A DNA stretch of 17,145 bases from an uncultured Bacilli bacterium (GCA_949025205.1 CARMXJ010000027.1:1-17145), one strand, 5' to 3'; positions 6,999 through 14,004 are shown, counted from the stretch's first letter. The notes: generated by a model from the letters alone, not told the origin. Made by a program: numbers and translations.

Positions 6999-8477
6999 AT
7001 GAATAAAGAAAAAGAACAAAGTAATCAAAAAAAATCTCGTAAAGCTTTTTTTCGTAAATTGGTATTTCTTTTATTCATTGTTAGTTTCTTTTCACTAGGG
7101 GTCGTTTATTTTTTAAATATGATACCTCTTCTTTACTTTTTGGGACTTGTACTTTTTGTTATTATTTTTGACTTATTAATGGTTTATTTTATACTAGGAA
7201 AAGGTTGGAAAAAACGTTTTTTGGGAACTATACTTTCTATACTCATGATTGTTCTTCTTCTTTTTGTGGATATATATTCCGTAAGAACGATGGATTTTTT
7301 AAAGAAAATAAATGGTGGAGGAAATTTTAATACAGAAAATTATAGCGTGATTGTTTTAAAGACAGGTTCGTATGATAAAGTAAAAGATTTAAAAAACAAA
7401 GATTTAGGAATCGTGAATTTAGGGGAAGATACAGGACTTATTGAAGCAAAAAAAATATTGGATAAAAAGGTAGATGTTTCTTATAAAGCAGAAGAGGATT
7501 TAACAAGTTTGTATAATCGTTTGGTAAAGGAAGAAGTAGCAGGGATTTTAATCGAAGATGCGGAGAAAGGAATTTTAGAAGAAGAACATCCTGATTTTTT
7601 AGAAAAAGAAAAAGTTTTGTTTACTTTTTCGGTCGATATTCCGCTCAATGATACTCTTGCCAAAAATGTAGATATTACAAATAGTCCTTTTAATATTTTT
7701 ATTTCAGGAATTGATAGTTACGGGAAAATAACAAGTGTATCGAGAAGTGATGTTAATATGGTTATTTCGATAAATCCCAATACCCATAAAATTTTAGTGA
7801 CAAGTATTCCAAGAGATTATTATGTAAAACTGCATGGTATTAATACCCCTTATAAAGACAAACTTACCCATGCGGGAACCCATGGAATTGATATGTCTGT
7901 AAAAACAGTAGAGGACTTACTGAATATTGATATTAATTATTATGCCAAAGTAAACTTTACTTCCTTAGTGGATTTAGTGGATGAGCTAGATGGGATTGAT
8001 GTGGAGTTAGACAAACCATTTCGTGCTTACTATGATGAAGATGGGCGTATTACCAATTACTCATTTAAAAAAGGAATTAATCATTTAAATGGAAAACAAG
8101 CTTTAGCCTTTGCAAGAGAAAGAAAAAGCTTAGCTTTAGGAGATAAAACTCGTGTTTTACACCAACAAATGGTTTTGGAAGGTATATTTAATAAAGTGTT
8201 ATCAAAAAGTATTATTACCAAATATGGAGATGTTTTAAATGCTTTAGAAGGCAAATTTGTAACCAATTTTGGGACCCAAAATATAAGCAAGCTTGTAAAA
8301 AAACAAATGAAAGAAAATCCTTCTTGGAGTATGTCTAAGTATGTTCTATCAGGAACCGATGCACATGAATATACTTATTCTTATAAATCAACAAAAGCGT
8401 ATGTAATGATGCCGGAGGAAGAATCGGTAATGGAAGCAAAGAATTTGATTAAAGGAATTTTTGAAGAAAGTGCTTAG
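6999..8477 (+). CDS. LytR-CpsA-Psr (LCP) family cell-wall polymer ligase with accessory domain
   Basis: 492 residues from the ATG behind AAGGTGG; an in-frame GTG nine bases upstream overlaps that RBS and is rejected. A basic cytoplasmic start is followed by three membrane segments (~20-39, ~43-66, ~76-95). An extracytoplasmic accessory region (~112-225) looks like a divergent substrate-binding-protein lobe, as in CpsA-type members. The LCP catalytic domain (~230-395) carries FISGIDSYG, the SRSDVN aspartate, IPRDYYV with its arginine, FARERK, and GDKTRVLHQQ, which bind the pyrophosphate of polyprenyl-linked polymers. LCP enzymes transfer teichoic-acid-like or capsular polymers from lipid carriers to peptidoglycan. 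The C-terminal 100 residues are family-variable. It sits between two peptidoglycan-peptide hydrolases and is probably transcribed alone, with a terminator at its 3' end. Confidence 0.92.
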   Translation: MNKEKEQSNQKKSRKAFFRKLVFLLFIVSFFSLGVVYFLNMIPLLYFLGLVLFVIIFDLLMVYFILGKGWKKRFLGTILSILMIVLLLFVDIYSVRTMDFLKKINGGGNFNTENYSVIVLKTGSYDKVKDLKNKDLGIVNLGEDTGLIEAKKILDKKVDVSYKAEEDLTSLYNRLVKEEVAGILIEDAEKGILEEEHPDFLEKEKVLFTFSVDIPLNDTLAKNVDITNSPFNIFISGIDSYGKITSVSRSDVNMVISINPNTHKILVTSIPRDYYVKLHGINTPYKDKLTHAGTHGIDMSVKTVEDLLNIDINYYAKVNFTSLVDLVDELDGIDVELDKPFRAYYDEDGRITNYSFKKGINHLNGKQALAFARERKSLALGDKTRVLHQQMVLEGIFNKVLSKSIITKYGDVLNALEGKFVTNFGTQNISKLVKKQMKENPSWSMSKYVLSGTDAHEYTYSYKSTKAYVMMPEEESVMEAKNLIKGIFEESA

Positions 8478-8487
8478 CTTTCTTTTT
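8464..8487 (+). terminator. Intrinsic terminator after the LCP gene
   Basis: AAGAAAG (8464-8470) pairs with CTTTCTT (8478-8484) across a 7-base loop that contains the TAG stop codon, and it runs into five Ts. The stem is short and AT-rich, so efficiency is uncertain. Confidence 0.5.
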
Positions 8488-8550
8488 CTGTATAAAAAAA
8501 TTTTAGAAAAATAAATTTATGTGTTATCCTTAAATCAGGAGATGATTTGT

Positions 8551-9633
8551 ATGGTAAAACCAAAACCTTTACAAAAGAAAGATAAAGTTGCTATTGTTAG
8601 CTTATCAAGGGGATTACTTGGTATGCCTTTTTGTAAACATGAACTGGATTTAGGATTAAAAAGATTAAAAGAATTGGGGCTAGACCCTGTTATTATGCCA
8701 AATGCTCTAAAAGATATGGATTATTTAGAAAAACATCCTGAGGCACGGGCTAGTGATTTAAAAAGTGCATTTTTAGATGATAGTATTAAGATGATTATAA
8801 GTGCTATTGGTGGGGATGATACCTATAAGTTAATTCCTTATTTAATGGAAGATAGTAAATTCAAAGAAGCTGTTTTAAAACATCCAAAAATATTTACGGG
8901 ATTTTCGGATACGACGAATAATCATTTGTTGTTGCATAAACTGGGCCTTACTACTTTTTATGGACCGTGTTTATTAGTTGATTTAGCAGAATTAGATAAT
9001 GAAATGCTTCCTTATACGAAAGAGTATTTTGAAAAATTCTTTTTAGAGGAAGAAAGCTTTGAAATTAAATCGAGCCCAGTATGGTATATGGAAAGAGAAA
9101 GTTATGGAGAAGAAAATATTGGAAAGCCTAGAGTAGAAAGAAAAGAAGAACATGGCTTTGAAGTCATTAAGGGAAGCGGAATTCAAGAAGGACTTTTATA
9201 TGGCGGATGTATCGAGAGTTTATACAATGCTTTTGTAGGAAACCGATATGCAGATGCTCCTAAGTTTTACGAAAAATATGAAATACTTCCTACAAAAGAA
9301 GAATGGAAAGAAAAGATTTTGTTTTTGGAAACATCTGAAGAATGTATTAAACCAGATGAATTAGAAACTATGTTGCTTGCATTTAAAAACCGTGGAATAC
9401 TTTCTTTAGTAAAAGGAATTATTATAGGCAAGCCACAAGATGAAAAATATTATGAAGAATATAAAGAAGTGTATAAAAAAGTATTTGCAGATTTGGATAC
9501 ACCTGTTTTGTATAATGTAAATTTTGGACATTCAGTTCCAAGATGTATTCTTCCTTATGGAATACTTACAAAAGTGGATTATGACAATAAAACAATAAAA
9601 ATAGAAGAATCCATTTTTGATTTTTCAAAATAG
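8551..9633 (+). CDS. S66-family peptidase (LD-carboxypeptidase / MccF-like)
   Basis: 360 residues starting at the ATG nine bases after AGGAG (8537-8541); in-frame codons at 8521 and 8542 precede or overlap that RBS. The family triad is visible: nucleophile S119 in FTGFSDTT, E260 in LFLETSEE and H327 in VNFGHSVP. The Rossmann-like start (DKVAIVSLSRG) and the oxyanion segment IGGDDTYKLIPYL are also present. S66 members either cleave the L-Lys/DAP-D-Ala bond of tetrapeptides in cell-wall recycling (LdcA) or inactivate microcin C-like aminoacyl nucleotides (MccF). Length and the GGDDT/ETSEE wording are nearer the MccF side. No microcin gene is nearby, so a general hydrolase for wall peptides or aminoacyl-AMP-like toxins is the cautious reading. 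No signal peptide: cytoplasmic. Confidence 0.88.
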   Translation: MVKPKPLQKKDKVAIVSLSRGLLGMPFCKHELDLGLKRLKELGLDPVIMPNALKDMDYLEKHPEARASDLKSAFLDDSIKMIISAIGGDDTYKLIPYLMEDSKFKEAVLKHPKIFTGFSDTTNNHLLLHKLGLTTFYGPCLLVDLAELDNEMLPYTKEYFEKFFLEEESFEIKSSPVWYMERESYGEENIGKPRVERKEEHGFEVIKGSGIQEGLLYGGCIESLYNAFVGNRYADAPKFYEKYEILPTKEEWKEKILFLETSEECIKPDELETMLLAFKNRGILSLVKGIIIGKPQDEKYYEEYKEVYKKVFADLDTPVLYNVNFGHSVPRCILPYGILTKVDYDNKTIKIEESIFDFSK

Positions 9634-9667
9634 TCTTCTTTTTTCCTTATAAGAAGAATAGAATGTA

Positions 9668-9696
9668 TTGTCATATTTTGAAGAATTTGATATACT
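9668..9696 (+). promoter_or_regulatory. Strong SigA-like promoter
   Basis: TTGTCA (9668-9673) and TATACT (9691-9696) are exactly 17 bp apart, each one mismatch from consensus. It lies 22 bp before the ATG at 9719. The TTG of the -35 is also an in-frame start codon of the downstream gene, but the promoter and RBS position rule it out as the translation start. Confidence 0.75.
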
Positions 9697-9718
9697 TTTT
9701 TTGGAAAGAGGAGTTTAT

Positions 9719-10723
9719 ATGGGAAATAGAGAAGAATTTGAAAAAAATCTTAAAACTGGCAAATTATTATTATTTTTTGGTATATTTATGCTTGTTGCAG
9801 CATTAAGTGGCGTCTTAACTGTTTATTTTTCTAAAAAGAAAATTATGGATAGTCCAGTATCTCTTGTCGATGCCAAAGTAGGAGATTATGCTTCTGTTGA
9901 TGTAAAAATAATGGATACTTACTTTGCAACAAATGATTATACAGGAGTAGAACATAAAACGTATTTTGTATCGGATGGTCAATATATTTATATTGTAGAC
10001 ATTAACGATAAAAATCGTGAAGCTTTAAATGCTATTTATGATTATTCTTTTAGTGAAGAAGAGAATAAAGTAGAACCTGAGGTTGTAACTTTATATGGTA
10101 TGGCAAAATCGATTCCATCTGATTTAAAGAAAATTGCGATTGATGCTTATAATGAAATTATGGGAGAAAAGAAATTAAATAGTACCAATTTTAAAGATTA
10201 TCTTGGAACCGTTTATTTAGATACTTATGAAACACCCCTTAATACAATGTGGTCAGAAGCTTCTGTAGGTATTATCTTTGTGGTAATTGGTGGAATATTA
10301 TTATTTGCCTTTTACCGTGTTAGAAGTACTACGAAAAAGAGTATTAATCGTTTTGGAGACAAATGGGATACTGTTTTACAAGAAGTGGATTCAGCTGATT
10401 GCTTCTACTATAAAAAAGCAAAATTGTATTTAACAAAAAGCTATTTAATTAGTTACCAAAGTGGTTTAGAAATTTTTGATTATAAAGATATTGTATGGAT
10501 TTATCCACATGAATATCGTTATAACGGAAGTGTAAGTCAAAAGAGTATATTTATCGTTATGAAAAACGGAAAAGCTCGTAAGTTAGCTACTGTAAGTGCT
10601 AGTAAGAAAAATTTAGTATTATTTGATGAAATGTATAATACTTTCTTAAATAGAATGCCAGATGTATTAAGTGGTTATACGAAAGAAAACAAAGAAAAAG
10701 CAAAAGAATTATACCAAAAATAA
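9719..10723 (+). CDS. Two-TM membrane protein with PH-like C-terminal domain, function unknown
   Basis: 334 residues; start chosen at the ATG five bases after AGAGGAG. TM1 is ~14-36 and TM2 ~181-200. Between them is an extracytoplasmic domain (~40-178) with SPVSLVDAKVGDYASVDVKIMDTYFA and a beta-rich core. After TM2 a cytoplasmic stretch (~205-300) has the strand pattern of a bacterial PH-like domain: LYLTKSYLISY, LEIFDYKDIVWIYPHEY, SIFIVMKNGKARKLA. Such tandem arrangements occur in poorly characterised Firmicutes membrane proteins and suggest an envelope sensor or scaffold; that role is inference. It is monocistronic: strong promoter in front, clear terminator behind. There are no catalytic motifs. 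Confidence 0.75.
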   Translation: MGNREEFEKNLKTGKLLLFFGIFMLVAALSGVLTVYFSKKKIMDSPVSLVDAKVGDYASVDVKIMDTYFATNDYTGVEHKTYFVSDGQYIYIVDINDKNREALNAIYDYSFSEEENKVEPEVVTLYGMAKSIPSDLKKIAIDAYNEIMGEKKLNSTNFKDYLGTVYLDTYETPLNTMWSEASVGIIFVVIGGILLFAFYRVRSTTKKSINRFGDKWDTVLQEVDSADCFYYKKAKLYLTKSYLISYQSGLEIFDYKDIVWIYPHEYRYNGSVSQKSIFIVMKNGKARKLATVSASKKNLVLFDEMYNTFLNRMPDVLSGYTKENKEKAKELYQK

Positions 10724-10748
10724 AGAGTTCAGAGATGAACTTTTTTTC
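10722..10748 (+). terminator. Intrinsic terminator
   Basis: AGTTCA (10726-10731) and TGAACT (10736-10741) form a perfect stem with a GAGA loop, extended by AAAG/TTTT pairs (one G-U), followed by a run of Ts. It starts at the stop codon of the preceding gene. Confidence 0.85.
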
Positions 10749-10772
10749 TTGGAAAAAAACGCCCAAGAAAAA
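10743..10772. repeat. Second hairpin overlapping the terminator's T-run
   Basis: TTTTTCTTGG (10743-10752) pairs perfectly with CCAAGAAAAA (10763-10772) over a 10-base loop. Its left arm uses the T-run of the preceding terminator. No T-run follows on the plus strand, so it is not a plus-strand terminator; read on the minus strand, the right-hand sequence is T-rich before the stem. Confidence 0.5.
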
Positions 10773-10869
10773 TAAAATTTATAAAACTTATTTTATTCTT
10801 TTGTTCTAATTAAAACGCCTTTCCTCTATTTTGTATTCCTCATAATATATGCTAGGAGGAAGGAATAAA

Positions 10870-11328
10870 ATGTTATTTGAAAATAATGATTTTGATTTTG
10901 ATGTACTTAGTTTAGCTGGTTTTAATTTTCAAGAACCTAACAATTATTTTGGATATAAAAATGAAGAAAAATTAGTGAGTACCAAAGAAGGCTTTTTACG
11001 CGGGAATATGTGGAAAAATGAATACGAACCATATAAAGGAATGACTTATGTAAAGTTAACTCCTAAAAATGAAAGAGAAGCTCTTTTGTATCAAATTATG
11101 GAATATGATTTTGCTGTAAATGATTTAAACTTATATTTAGATTTACATCCAGAAGATGAAAGTATTTATGAAAAATTTCAAGAATATGTAAGACTTTGCA
11201 TAGAATTAAAAGACAGATATGCAAGAGAGTTTGGACCTCTTACAATGGACCAAACAGGTAGTCAAAATTATGAATGGATGAAAAATCCATGGCCATGGGA
11301 TAAGAGTGGAGGTAGTATGTATGTTTAA
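10870..11328 (+). CDS. cotJB: Spore coat protein: CotJA-like segment fused to CotJB
   Basis: 152 residues from the ATG behind AGGAGGAAGG; an in-frame ATG at 10849 lies before that RBS and is rejected. Residues ~66-146 are a full CotJB domain: EREALLYQIMEYDFAVNDLNLYLDLHP, helical middle, FGPLTM, and the diagnostic YEWMKNPWPWD end. Residues ~34-60 (EGFLRGNMWKNEYEPY) match the closing motif of CotJA (ordinarily a separate small protein, of the form ALRxGTLWxxLYxPY). The first 30 residues are acidic and not recognised. In B. subtilis cotJA, cotJB and cotJC form a mother-cell operon making inner coat proteins that depend on each other. Here JA and JB are one reading frame, and it overlaps cotJC by 8 bp. 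A CATAATATA element at 10841-10849 is like the -10 of sporulation sigma factors, but no -35 is convincing. Confidence 0.85.
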   Translation: MLFENNDFDFDVLSLAGFNFQEPNNYFGYKNEEKLVSTKEGFLRGNMWKNEYEPYKGMTYVKLTPKNEREALLYQIMEYDFAVNDLNLYLDLHPEDESIYEKFQEYVRLCIELKDRYAREFGPLTMDQTGSQNYEWMKNPWPWDKSGGSMYV

Positions 11329-11878
11329 ATATATGAAGACTTTAAATTATCCAGTCAATATTAAAAAAAGAGATTTAAAAATGGCAAAATATTTACATAC
11401 CCAATTTGGTGGGTCTAATTCAGAACTTGCAGCAGCGTTACGTTATTTTAGTCAAAAGTTTACGATGCCAGATGAAAAAGGGAAGAGTTTATTAAATGAT
11501 ATTGCAACAGAAGAACTTGGGCATGTGGAAATGATTGCCACTATGATTAAACAACTAACCGAAGGAGCAAGTGTAGAGGAAATGAAAGCAGCAGGTCTTG
11601 GAGATATGTATTCTGAACATGCTTTAGGGGTATATCCATCGAATGCTAGTGGTGTTCCTTTTACAACAGGATACTTTGCTGTAACTGGAGATGTACTTGC
11701 TGATATATCAGAAGATATGGCGGCAGAACAAAAAGCAAGAGCTGTTTACGAAAATTTAATAGAACTTGCAACGGATGAGGATGTAATTGGACCACTTTTA
11801 TTTTTAAGACAAAGAGAAATTATTCACTTTAATCGTTTTAAAGAACTTTATAAGTATTATAAAAAGAAAGGCTACTAG
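11321..11878 (+). CDS. cotJC: Spore coat protein CotJC (manganese-catalase family)
   Basis: 185 residues, near the family's ~190. The ATG is eight bases after GGAGG and lies inside the end of the cotJB gene in another frame. NYPVNIKKRDLKMAKYLHTQFGG is the usual N-terminal helix. Metal-ligand positions of the ferritin-like four-helix bundle are present: E in NSELAAALRYF, E-x-x-H in EELGHVEMI, E in DMAAEQKARAVYENL and E-x-x-H in REIIHFNRF. CotJC-type proteins sit in the spore coat; related enzymes dismutate hydrogen peroxide at a di-manganese centre, so a peroxide-protective role is likely. It is the last gene of the cotJ operon, followed at once by a terminator. Confidence 0.94.
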   Translation: MFKYMKTLNYPVNIKKRDLKMAKYLHTQFGGSNSELAAALRYFSQKFTMPDEKGKSLLNDIATEELGHVEMIATMIKQLTEGASVEEMKAAGLGDMYSEHALGVYPSNASGVPFTTGYFAVTGDVLADISEDMAAEQKARAVYENLIELATDEDVIGPLLFLRQREIIHFNRFKELYKYYKKKGY

Positions 11879-11887
11879 GCCTTTTTT
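11867..11887 (+). terminator. Terminator of the cotJ operon
   Basis: AAAGGC (11867-11872) pairs with GCCTTT (11879-11884) over a loop that holds the TAG stop codon, followed by an uninterrupted T-run to 11887. A T-rich -10-like TATACT follows at 11892-11897 but has no recognisable -35. Confidence 0.7.
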
Positions 11888-11923
11888 GTGTTATACTTTT
11901 GATGTGAGAAAGTAGTGATAAAA

Positions 11924-12211
11924 ATGGATAATGAAGACAATTGGAGTTATGAAGAATTTAAAGAATATTTAGAAAAATATAAGGAAGCAGAACCAGAAAT
12001 TCCTTTTTTACTAAATGGCAAGAAGTACATGATAATAGGCTACAAAGATGAGGTAAGCTTTCAACGATTTGGAGATAATGTTAAAGATCAAAGCGGAGAA
12101 GTTTTTTTTAAAACTTTGGATGAGTTGTATCACACAGAAACTGTTGATGGTGTTTTATTAGAAAGAGATTGGGAAAAAATAGAAAGATTTTGTGATTATG
12201 AATTATTATAA
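11924..12211 (+). CDS. Small acidic protein, not recognised
   Basis: 95 residues from ATG; a GTG three codons earlier is equally possible and the RBS is poor (GTAGTG only). The N-terminus is strongly acidic and helical (EEFKEYLEKYKEAEPE). It is followed by short beta-strand-like pieces (PFLLNGKKYMIIGYKD, GEVFFKTLDELY) and a helical end (ERDWEKIERFCDYELL). There is no signal peptide, TM segment or cysteine pair. The pattern of NGKKYMIIG and later KTLDELY resembles short immunity- or SMI-like fold fragments, but that is too weak to name. Only 17 bp separate it from trmL, so the two are probably co-transcribed. Confidence 0.6.
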   Translation: MDNEDNWSYEEFKEYLEKYKEAEPEIPFLLNGKKYMIIGYKDEVSFQRFGDNVKDQSGEVFFKTLDELYHTETVDGVLLERDWEKIERFCDYELL

Positions 12212-12228
12212 AGACGAGGAGTGATGAG

Positions 12229-12738
12229 ATGCTTAATGTTGTATTATTTGAACCAGAAATTCCAGGAAATACAGGAAATATCATGCGTACTTGTGTTGCA
12301 ACGGGTACAAAACTACATTTAATTAAACCACTCGGTTTTTCGCTAGATGAGAAATACATTAAACGAAGTGGCGTTAATTATATTGAATTTTGTGATTATA
12401 CGGTGTATGAAAATATAGAAGATTTCTTTTCCAAAAACGAAGGAACTTATTATTTTTTAACAAGATATGGGCATAAGCCACATACAAGTTTCGATTATAG
12501 TGATAGGAGTGAAAATATCTATTTTTTCTTTGGAAAAGAAAGTACAGGTATACCTCCTGAAATCTTAAAACCTTATATTGATCATTGCATACGCATGCCG
12601 ATGACTGATAAAGTACGTGCTTTAAATTTATCGAATACAGTAGCCATTATGATTTACGAAGCTTTAAGGCAACAAAACTACCGAGATTTGTTGTGGGAAG
12701 AACCTCATAAAAGTAAAAATTTTATAGAAGAATCTTAG
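12229..12738 (+). CDS. trmL: tRNA (cytidine/uridine(34)-2'-O)-methyltransferase TrmL
   Basis: 169 residues, typical for the minimal SPOUT methylase TrmL (YibK/CspR). The three knot motifs are present: PEIPGNTGNIMRTCVATG at ~10-26 with the conserved N and R, FFGKESTGIP at ~100-109, and MTDKVRALNLSNTVAIMIYEAL at ~125-146, which forms the SAM-binding knot. It methylates the wobble-position ribose of some leucine tRNAs using SAM. Start ATG has GAGGAG seven bases upstream. It follows the small acidic gene by 17 bp and precedes spoVS by 54 bp; the T-rich sequence after its stop holds only a 4-bp hairpin, so it may run on into spoVS. Confidence 0.95.
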   Translation: MLNVVLFEPEIPGNTGNIMRTCVATGTKLHLIKPLGFSLDEKYIKRSGVNYIEFCDYTVYENIEDFFSKNEGTYYFLTRYGHKPHTSFDYSDRSENIYFFFGKESTGIPPEILKPYIDHCIRMPMTDKVRALNLSNTVAIMIYEALRQQNYRDLLWEEPHKSKNFIEES

Positions 12739-12792
12739 TCTTTTTTTCTCTTTTTAACATATAGTTTAGTATAAAATATTGAAGGAGGAAAT

Positions 12793-13053
12793 ATGGAAAT
12801 ATTAAAAGTATCATCAAAATCAAATCCAAGTAAGGTAGCGGGAGCGATTGCGAATATTTATCGTGAGAGTAAAAGCGTTGAGATACAAACTATCGGAGCT
12901 GGAAGTTTAAACCAAGCAATTAAAGCTATAGCGATTGCTCGTGGATTTGTTGCTCCAAGTGGAGAAAATTTGGTATGCATTCCTGCTTTTAGTGATATAG
13001 TCATTAATGGAGAGCAAAAAACAGCGATTAAATTAATTGTGGAAGCAAAATAA
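12793..13053 (+). CDS. spoVS: Stage V sporulation protein S
   Basis: 86 residues, exactly the family size, and the sequence follows SpoVS throughout: EILKVSSKSNPSKVAGAI, then VEIQTIGAGSLNQAIKAIAI, ARGFVAPSG and the closing IPAFSDIVINGEQKTAIKLIV. SpoVS is an Alba-fold, probably nucleic-acid-binding protein needed for correct coat/cortex assembly and septation in B. subtilis, where its loss alters sporulation timing. RBS AAGGAGG is four bases before ATG, rather close. An intrinsic terminator overlaps the stop codon. A -10-like TATAAA (12770-12775) precedes it without a good -35; in B. subtilis spoVS uses SigH, and I cannot confirm such a promoter here. Confidence 0.97.
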   Translation: MEILKVSSKSNPSKVAGAIANIYRESKSVEIQTIGAGSLNQAIKAIAIARGFVAPSGENLVCIPAFSDIVINGEQKTAIKLIVEAK

Positions 13054-13066
13054 GGCTTCTTTTTTT
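13042..13066 (+). terminator. Terminator after spoVS
   Basis: GAAGC (13042-13046) pairs with GCTTC (13055-13059) over an 8-base loop containing the stop codon, followed by seven Ts. The stem is only 5 bp, but the T-run is strong. Confidence 0.65.
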
Positions 13067-13103
13067 GTGCAACGCGTATGATTAAAATTTCATATTTTTT
13101 GAT

Positions 13104-13132
13104 TTGACAATTTTTTTTGTGTGTGATAGAGT
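13104..13132 (+). promoter_or_regulatory. Promoter with perfect -35 and extended -10
   Basis: TTGACA (13104-13109) is followed after exactly 17 bp by TAGAGT (13127-13132), whose weak -10 is compensated by the extended TGA (13124-13126). The TTG of the -35 is in frame with the downstream gene but cannot be its start because AGGGGG (13148-13153) lies seven bases before the ATG at 13161. Confidence 0.7.
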
Positions 13133-13160
13133 AAAGCGTAATTTCAAAGGGGGAATTGAA

Positions 13161-13838
13161 ATGAAAATTAAAAATAGTAGAAAAGGAAAGCTTGCTTTAG
13201 CTAGTGTAACTTTGGCGGGGCTTGTGTATTTGTTGAGTAGAAATGCATATGTTCCTTCAACAGAAAAGAATGTATGGAATGCTTTTTTTGTAAAAGATAA
13301 GACAGAAAAAATGGCAGAAGCTTCTTCACCAATTACAAAAATTACATTAGAAAATTATAACCAATATTTAAAAAATCACCTTGGTAGCGAAGAACAATTA
13401 ACGGAAAAAGATTTGGAAATTATTGCATCTAAAAAAGAAATGGAAGCTGATATTATTGCTGTACAAATTGATGAATTTGCATTTAACCAAATTGGGATGG
13501 AGGATTATTTAATTTGTGAAACAGAAGATGGCATTGAATGTTTTTTTCCAGGGTCTAGTTTAAATTTATTTGCTAATTTATATGAACAGGAAAAGGGTTT
13601 GGAAAAAGAAAGACGTGTTATTGCAACTGTCGGAGAGTTTATTAAAGAAAATGACATTGAATCTATTGGATATACAACCTGCTATCCTGGATGGAATGAT
13701 AAAGAGTTTGCTTTTGTTCGAGAAAATTATGGTGAGGATATTTTAGATTGTTTACGAGCAAAAGGCTTTCCAATTGTAGTTTATGATGTACAAGATTTTT
13801 ATAAAGCTTATGAAGAAAATTATGGAGTTACTAGGTAA
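13161..13838 (+). CDS. Membrane-anchored extracytoplasmic protein, not recognised
   Basis: 225 residues. A Lys/Arg-rich start and one hydrophobic segment (LALASVTLAGLVYLL, ~10-25) indicate an N-terminal membrane anchor or signal peptide with the rest outside. The exported part begins with a polar linker (VPSTEKNVWNAFFV), then an acidic, mainly helical domain (~60-160). A C-terminal alpha/beta part follows, with ESIGYTTCYPGW, DILDCLRAKGFPIVVYDV and an aromatic end. Three cysteines lie in its C-terminal half, which could allow a disulphide outside the cell. No enzyme or binding motif is recognised. It has its own near-ideal promoter and terminator, so it is a single-gene unit, apparently well expressed. 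Confidence 0.7.
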   Translation: MKIKNSRKGKLALASVTLAGLVYLLSRNAYVPSTEKNVWNAFFVKDKTEKMAEASSPITKITLENYNQYLKNHLGSEEQLTEKDLEIIASKKEMEADIIAVQIDEFAFNQIGMEDYLICETEDGIECFFPGSSLNLFANLYEQEKGLEKERRVIATVGEFIKENDIESIGYTTCYPGWNDKEFAFVRENYGEDILDCLRAKGFPIVVYDVQDFYKAYEENYGVTR

Positions 13839-13855
13839 AAATACTAGTAATTTTT
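13828..13855 (+). terminator. Terminator after the unrecognised membrane-anchored gene
   Basis: TTACTAG (13828-13834) pairs with CTAGTAA (13844-13850) across a 9-base loop with the stop codon, followed by TTTTT. The outer GAGTTA/TAACTC pair (13825-13830 and 13855-13860) could form an alternative longer structure. Confidence 0.7.
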
Positions 13856-13986
13856 AACTCTTAAAAGTTTAGTTTTTGTTAGAAAAAATACTTTATCTTA
13901 AAAAATATCTGCAAGATTTTAAAAGTTACTTTACTATAAATTTACTACTTTATAAAATAAATTTTTTTGCCGATATATTTGAGGAA

Positions 13987-14003
13987 TTTATCAATTCGAT
14001 AAA
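13987..14003. promoter_or_regulatory. Small dyad just upstream of a promoter
   Basis: TTTATC (13987-13992) and GATAAA (13998-14003) are perfect inverted repeats 5 bp apart, ending two bases before the -35 at 14005. This could be an operator, but in such AT-rich DNA a 6-bp dyad may arise by chance. The rest of the 218-bp gap (13839-14056) shows only AT-rich sequence and the promoter. Confidence 0.25.
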
Positions 14004-14004
14004 A

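Noticed and set aside
8551..9633. Immunity gene of a microcin C-type cluster
   Set aside because: No precursor peptide, adenylating enzyme or exporter of that pathway is seen nearby; MccF-like hydrolases also occur alone.
9634..9657. TCTTCTT-N10-AAGAAGA hairpin as a terminator after the S66 gene
   Set aside because: All arms are A/T with a single C/G pair class and no T-run follows on the plus strand; it is also just ahead of the next promoter. Too weak to call.
9668..9718. In-frame TTG start that would lengthen the PH-like membrane protein by 17 residues
   Set aside because: The TTG is the -35 box of a near-consensus promoter, and AGAGGAG stands five bases before the ATG at 9719.
10841..10849. 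SigE/SigK/SigG promoter of the cotJ operon
   Set aside because: CATAATATA fits several sporulation -10 patterns, but no -35 of any class is found at the right distance.
12728..12747. Terminator after trmL
   Set aside because: Only a 4-bp AAGA/TCTT stem precedes the T-run; readthrough into spoVS is as likely.
13104..13160. In-frame TTG start that would lengthen the unrecognised exported protein by 19 residues
   Set aside because: It lies in a perfect -35 box; AGGGGG precedes the ATG at 13161 and the Lys-rich signal-type start then makes sense.
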